DNA from: Acidimicrobiia bacterium
Lineage (GTDB): Bacteria; Actinomycetota; Acidimicrobiia; Acidimicrobiales; Iamiaceae
Direction of reading: 5' to 3'
Assembly (NCBI GenBank): GCA_019247975.1
Contig: JAFBAD010000301.1
Coordinates: 1 to 22,598, forward strand
DNA length: 22,598 nucleotides
Below the pieces are notes generated by a model that had not been told where the DNA came from, did not search any database, and saw only the letters and a program-made list of their open reading frames with translations. Position numbers and translations under genes: made by a program. This document shows, piece after piece, positions 19,441 to 22,598 of this stretch (positions are counted from its first letter, which is position 1; each line of letters starts with the position of its first letter).

Positions 19441-22270
19441 CGCGGTCCGCCTCCCACTGTTCGACGATCCAGCCGTTCGCGCCCCCAGCTCGGCGACCGA
19501 TGTTCACCGCCTCCGTCATGAGTCGTTGAGCTTCGTCTTCGTTTTCGAGCACCCGCTCCACGTCGCCCGAGCATTTGAGCATCATTGCGACGGCATACGA
19601 CTCTTCGGGTCCGTGATCCCGTCGGACGGCAAGCGCCTCACGCGCAAGCTGTCGCGCTTCGTCCGCTTGTCCTGCGTCAGCAAGCAGAAGCGACAGATTG
19701 CCCATGATACGCGTGCGATCGAAATGGCTGGTGAGCCCAGCCTCGTCGTACGCCGCTAAGCCCTCTCGGTACTGCTCAATTGCCTCTTGGGCTCGCCCGG
19801 AACTTTGATACGTGAAGGCGAGATTGTTCCGCATGAGCCCGTGGTTTGGCGATCGCTCGCCCTCGAGCTCCTGACCGAGCGCTAGCGCCTCACGAAGCAA
19901 TTTCTCGGCACGAATGAGCTTGCCGACCTCGTTGTAGGCGGCTCCAAGACTGCTCAGTAACACTCGGAGTGCTTCGCGCCTCTCGGTGTGACCAGCTGCT
20001 ACCTCGGCGCGGAGAGCTCGCAGATCTCGTTCGAATTCAACGAAGTCGCCCGGCCGATAGTGGAGGATCCTTAAGATCAGAAGCTCGTCCGCCAAATCCT
20101 GCTCGAGTTGTTGTGATCTGCCACTCACCAGCGAAAGTGCCTCTATGATCAGCCGCGCGCCCAACGCCACGTTGTAGTCACCCTTCAACGCGCACACTGA
20201 GAGTGTATGAAGCATCACAGCTCTGTCGAGAGGCGGGTTGCCTTCGCTAGCAGACATAGCAATCGCACGGTCGGCGACAGTGCGACCAAGACGAAACTGG
20301 CCCGCAGCGCATAGCGCATTAGCAACGCGCCAGAGAAGCCTCGCGTGACGGAGGTCAGAGATTTCCGTGTCGGCCAGCCGCATCATCAGCTGCCCCAGCG
20401 CTGGGAGCTCGACTGGCGGATCTGCATCAACAGGCCGGTCGACCATCTGCAAAGCCGCGTCAAGAGTCTCGAGCTGCTCGCTTTGCTCCGACATCTGCCA
20501 GACGAGATCAGCAACCAGCGTGTGCAGCTCGACCAGTTGACCGTCTACTGCGGCCAAAGCGAATGCCTCGAGGCTGCTCATGGCCGAATAGAGCGCCAAC
20601 GGGTCCCGCAGGCGCTCTAAGAGTCCGGGTGTCTCGGCTGACGCTGCGATTGTCAGGTCCCGAGGAACCGGCCAGCCTCCGAACGCGCTCCAGACGCGCA
20701 GGAGAATTGGCGATGCTTCGCATCGCTGTTCCGCTGACGCAATCGCCAGTTGCAGGGCGGCCACTACCGGCTGCGGGTGGTTCGACGGCGTGCCCTGGCT
20801 GAGAAGCTCCGCTGCCCGAAGATCGAAAAGGTCTCGGTAGGTGGCGGCAGGCATCCCTCCACCGATCACGGCACCTGCTTGCACGAGAGCGAGAGGAATC
20901 CCATCTAGCCGCTCGGCGATGTCGTCGAGCTCGCCGCTGTCCGGCACATCCGCCATGGCCGCCAAGAGTGCTCTCGACGGCTCCGGATCCAACTTGCCGA
21001 CCTCGACCACGTGCCACTCAGGCGGCCACTCCACCGTCGGCGAAGTAGCAATGACAGTTCCTCGATCACTCACCTCGGCCGGAAGAAGATCGCTCGCCTC
21101 TACGGGGCTGAGGTCGTCGATCACTACGATCCATCGATGAGTGAGGTCGAGTCGCTCGAACACAGCCTTGAGCTGGTCCGAAGTGTCGAGTGAGGAATAC
21201 GCGTCCGGTGCGAGACCGAGCGCCAGCTGGAGGCCCCTCAGGTCTTGCCGAATGGTCTCTTGACGAAGTGCCCAGACAACACTGAAGTCCTCGTCGATGA
21301 GGGTCGAGAACTGCTCGACGAGTTCCGACTTTCCGATTCCGCGAAGACCGGCGACAACAATACGCCGTGGGTCAGCAGCTCGGGCCAGCGCGTCTAGAAC
21401 CCGAAGCTCGTCATCACGGCCGACGAACCGCGCAGATGCTACGCGAAGCCCGCGCCGCATAGGCAGCGGAGAAAGGTTGCCGTGCAACGGGATGACCTGG
21501 TCGACAATTGGCTCTAGCCGAGATCGGGTTAGTCGCTTCGAAGTCAGAAGCTCGTCTAATCCCTCGCCCGCTGACAGGCGTTCGGGATTCCCTAAGACGT
21601 CTATCAACGGTGTTCCGCCTCTATTCCTGCTCGCAACCTCGATTTCAGAGACGATCGCGGCGTACACCGCCGCTGCGTGATTCGCTGAGACGCGTTTCCG
21701 CTGGAGGTACGGCTCAACAAGGTCAACAAGGTTCCGGGCACGAATATCGTCCCGTCGAGGCAGCCCGTCCTCGACGTACAGGGCAAGAAGGAAACCTCGC
21801 ATGTCATCCGCCGTCGGCGGTACATCCAGCTCGATTGTTTCCATCATGCGATCGATCCACGGCTCGAGCTGATCGGGCTCCTTCGTGGCGCATGCGATTC
21901 GGAGGTCCCTGGCCTCGCCTGCACGGGGATTAAGGCCGCCGCTTGTTTGGAGCACACACCGATGGGTCCGCCCAGTTCGGCGCCATGACTCGAAGAGGTG
22001 CGTCAGTCCGCCGTCCGTCGCCAGCTGCCGCACGGTCCATGGGTTCTGCGAAGCTTCGCGGTGCTTCACTGATCGCAGCTCCCGATCGCCGCCCTCGAAG
22101 ACCACGACATAGTCCTCGTGCCACTCGCACAGGACCTCCTCGACGCCGCCTCCAGCGAGCATCGTGATGACCGGCTGGGCGATGAGCTCTGCTTGGTATC
22201 GGTACCGGTCCAGGGTCTCTGAGCCGGTGTCCTCAGGCCTGTTCGTCAATGCTCGTCTGGCTCCAGACAA
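19382..22270 (-). CDS. STAND NTPase with DUF4297/Cap4-like nuclease, NB-ARC and TPR domains (putative Avs-like defence protein)
   Basis: A 962-aa multidomain protein. Residues about 15-210 resemble DUF4297/Cap4 nucleases: LDRYRYQ opening, then acidic E49/E52/D53 in CEWHEDYVVVFE and the lysine of the ExK-type strand ELRSVKHRE (K69), with Ser in place of the usual Gln before V-K. Residues about 280-590 are an NB-ARC ATPase: FVGRDDEL, Walker A GLRGIGKS (308-315), Walker B IVVIDD (381-386), GIPLAL (457-462) and an MHD-like ELHTLV (581-586). From about 620 to 940 there are TPR-type helical repeats (e.g. LRNNLAFTYQSSGRAQEAIEQYREGL). This effector-switch-sensor layout matches Avs-type proteins that degrade DNA on sensing phage proteins. 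GC is visibly lower than the neighbours, and it lies next to a tRNA-Pro gene, so transfer is likely. TTG 22270 is the earliest start; TTG 22249 is possible. Functional role is inferred. Confidence 0.85.
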   Translation of the reverse strand: MSGARRALTNRPEDTGSETLDRYRYQAELIAQPVITMLAGGGVEEVLCEWHEDYVVVFEGGDRELRSVKHREASQNPWTVRQLATDGGLTHLFESWRRTGRTHRCVLQTSGGLNPRAGEARDLRIACATKEPDQLEPWIDRMMETIELDVPPTADDMRGFLLALYVEDGLPRRDDIRARNLVDLVEPYLQRKRVSANHAAAVYAAIVSEIEVASRNRGGTPLIDVLGNPERLSAGEGLDELLTSKRLTRSRLEPIVDQVIPLHGNLSPLPMRRGLRVASARFVGRDDELRVLDALARAADPRRIVVAGLRGIGKSELVEQFSTLIDEDFSVVWALRQETIRQDLRGLQLALGLAPDAYSSLDTSDQLKAVFERLDLTHRWIVVIDDLSPVEASDLLPAEVSDRGTVIATSPTVEWPPEWHVVEVGKLDPEPSRALLAAMADVPDSGELDDIAERLDGIPLALVQAGAVIGGGMPAATYRDLFDLRAAELLSQGTPSNHPQPVVAALQLAIASAEQRCEASPILLRVWSAFGGWPVPRDLTIAASAETPGLLERLRDPLALYSAMSSLEAFALAAVDGQLVELHTLVADLVWQMSEQSEQLETLDAALQMVDRPVDADPPVELPALGQLMMRLADTEISDLRHARLLWRVANALCAAGQFRLGRTVADRAIAMSASEGNPPLDRAVMLHTLSVCALKGDYNVALGARLIIEALSLVSGRSQQLEQDLADELLILRILHYRPGDFVEFERDLRALRAEVAAGHTERREALRVLLSSLGAAYNEVGKLIRAEKLLREALALGQELEGERSPNHGLMRNNLAFTYQSSGRAQEAIEQYREGLAAYDEAGLTSHFDRTRIMGNLSLLLADAGQADEARQLAREALAVRRDHGPEESYAVAMMLKCSGDVERVLENEDEAQRLMTEAVNIGRRAGGANGWIVEQWEADRVNGTVARGRARVPAGRGRR

Positions 22271-22281
22271 GGTCGTACGAT

Positions 22282-22325
22282 GAGGCCCGCCACGAATGAT
22301 TTTTCATCACATCGGGGCGGGCCTC
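22282..22325. repeat. Perfect 10-bp inverted repeat between tRNA-Pro and the STAND gene
   Basis: GAGGCCCGCC (22282-22291) and GGCGGGCCTC (22316-22325) flank a 24-nt A+T-rich loop that holds a smaller hairpin (TGAT...ATCA). It lies 11 bp upstream of the STAND TTG and 16 bp beyond the tRNA 3' end. It could terminate the tRNA transcript or act as an operator for the STAND gene. Confidence 0.6.
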
Positions 22326-22341
22326 TGACCAAGACGTTCGT

Positions 22342-22419
22342 TGGTCGGGCTGAGAGGATTCGAACCTCCGACCTCTTGACCCCCAGTCAAGCGCGCTAAC
22401 CAAACTGCGCCACAGCCCG
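22342..22419 (-). tRNA. tRNA-Pro (anticodon GGG)
   Basis: The minus strand folds into a complete cloverleaf: acceptor CGGGCTG/CAGCCCG with C1:G72 as usual for bacterial tRNA-Pro, D-arm GCGC...GCGC, anticodon stem CTTGA/TCAAG with loop CTGGGGG (anticodon GGG), T-arm GGAGG TTCGAAT CCTCT, discriminator A and an encoded CCA. It reads CCC (and CCU) codons. The 3' end points to the low-GC STAND gene, as in tRNA-linked genomic islands. Confidence 0.97.
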
Positions 22420-22430
22420 TGGGGTCGATC

Positions 22431-22436
22431 ACCCTA
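22431..22436 (-). promoter_or_regulatory. Putative -10 element (TAGGGT) of tRNA-Pro
   Basis: TAGGGT on the minus strand ends 11 nt before the tRNA 5' end, the usual distance for a short tRNA leader. No clear -35 is visible. Confidence 0.4.
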
Positions 22437-22444
22437 CTCGGGGT

Positions 22445-22495
22445 GGCCCGTCGTGCAGGCATGCCGGTCTGAGCGGACCAGCTGCACGACGGGCC
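22445..22495 (-). terminator. Long perfect hairpin downstream of the right-edge gene
   Basis: GGCCCGTCGTGCAG (22445-22458) pairs perfectly with CTGCACGACGGGCC (22482-22495), 14 bp with a 23-nt loop. It follows the stop codon (22509) of the minus-strand gene at the right edge and precedes the tRNA-Pro promoter. It is probably the terminator of that gene, although no T-tract is present. Confidence 0.55.
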
Positions 22496-22508
22496 GGCGG
22501 CGCCACCC

Positions 22509-22598
22509 TCAGAACTTGCCGGCCACCCAGATGACGAGCTGGATGGCTCGCCAGCTGAGGTAGATGCCGAGGGCGATGATCAGGATCCAGAAGTGCCA
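22509..22598 (-). CDS. C-terminal end of a membrane protein (5'-truncated by window edge)
   Basis: Only the last 29 codons and the stop are visible: WHFWILIIALGIYLSWRAIQ, then a second hydrophobic stretch LVIWVAGKF. The product ends in a membrane segment. Nothing more can be said about its family. It is transcribed towards the tRNA-Pro gene and ends before a 14-bp hairpin. Confidence 0.6.
   Translation of the reverse strand, partial: WHFWILIIALGIYLSWRAIQLVIWVAGKF

Noticed and set aside
22342..22419. Search for a direct repeat of the tRNA-Pro 3' end as a second att site
   Set aside because: No copy of the T-arm/acceptor end was seen near 19260-19540 or elsewhere in the window, and no integrase gene is present, so island borders cannot be claimed.
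1..22598. CRISPR arrays, insertion sequences, rRNA genes and riboswitches
   Set aside because: No regularly spaced repeats, transposase motifs, rRNA signature or recognisable aptamer was found on reading both strands.

Overview
The window is about 70% GC with GTG/ATG starts, many 4-bp stop/start overlaps (GTGA or ATGA) and several leaderless-looking promoters. This fits a high-GC actinobacterial chromosome. The small-gene content (DUF2079, DUF6159, MDMPI/DinB-type proteins, a SigE-type sigma factor) would suit the Acidimicrobiia, but the taxon is inference. No rRNA, IS element, integrase or CRISPR array was seen, and no gene-free stretch exceeds 300 bases.

Left part (1-8042): on the minus strand a Rieske oxygenase, an SRAP (HMCES/YedK) DNA-crosslink repair protein and a DUF2079 membrane protein running off the left edge. 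Divergent to them is a PilZ-like protein. Next comes a minus-strand three-gene cluster (51-aa protein, P-loop kinase, 78-aa protein) headed by a consensus actinobacterial LexA/SOS box. Two aldo/keto reductases flank an alpha/beta hydrolase, followed by a convergent formylglycine-generating enzyme with both catalytic cysteines.

Middle (8107-15738): a membrane-anchored protein and a TetR regulator are divergent around two tetO-like palindromes. The TetR gene is translationally coupled to a mycothiol-dependent maleylpyruvate isomerase-like protein. A minus-strand cluster follows: excisionase-type HTH protein, two-TM protein, a large single-TM protein resembling a sigma-factor partner, and an ECF sigma factor in last position. 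A FtsX/MacB-type ABC permease without a neighbouring ATPase closes this part.

Right part (15796-22598): DinB/DUF664 protein, ANT(2'')-like nucleotidyltransferase, an ArsR/SRPBCC pair with a perfect palindrome over the ArsR start, and a DUF6159/PH-domain membrane pair. The most notable gene is a 962-aa STAND protein, with a DUF4297/Cap4-like nuclease domain, an NB-ARC NTPase and TPR repeats. It is clearly lower in GC than its surroundings and lies directly beyond the 3' end of a tRNA-Pro(GGG) gene. It resembles Avs-type anti-phage defence proteins and is probably horizontally acquired. Its extreme C-terminus appears to run out of frame. The window ends with the last 29 codons of a membrane protein.
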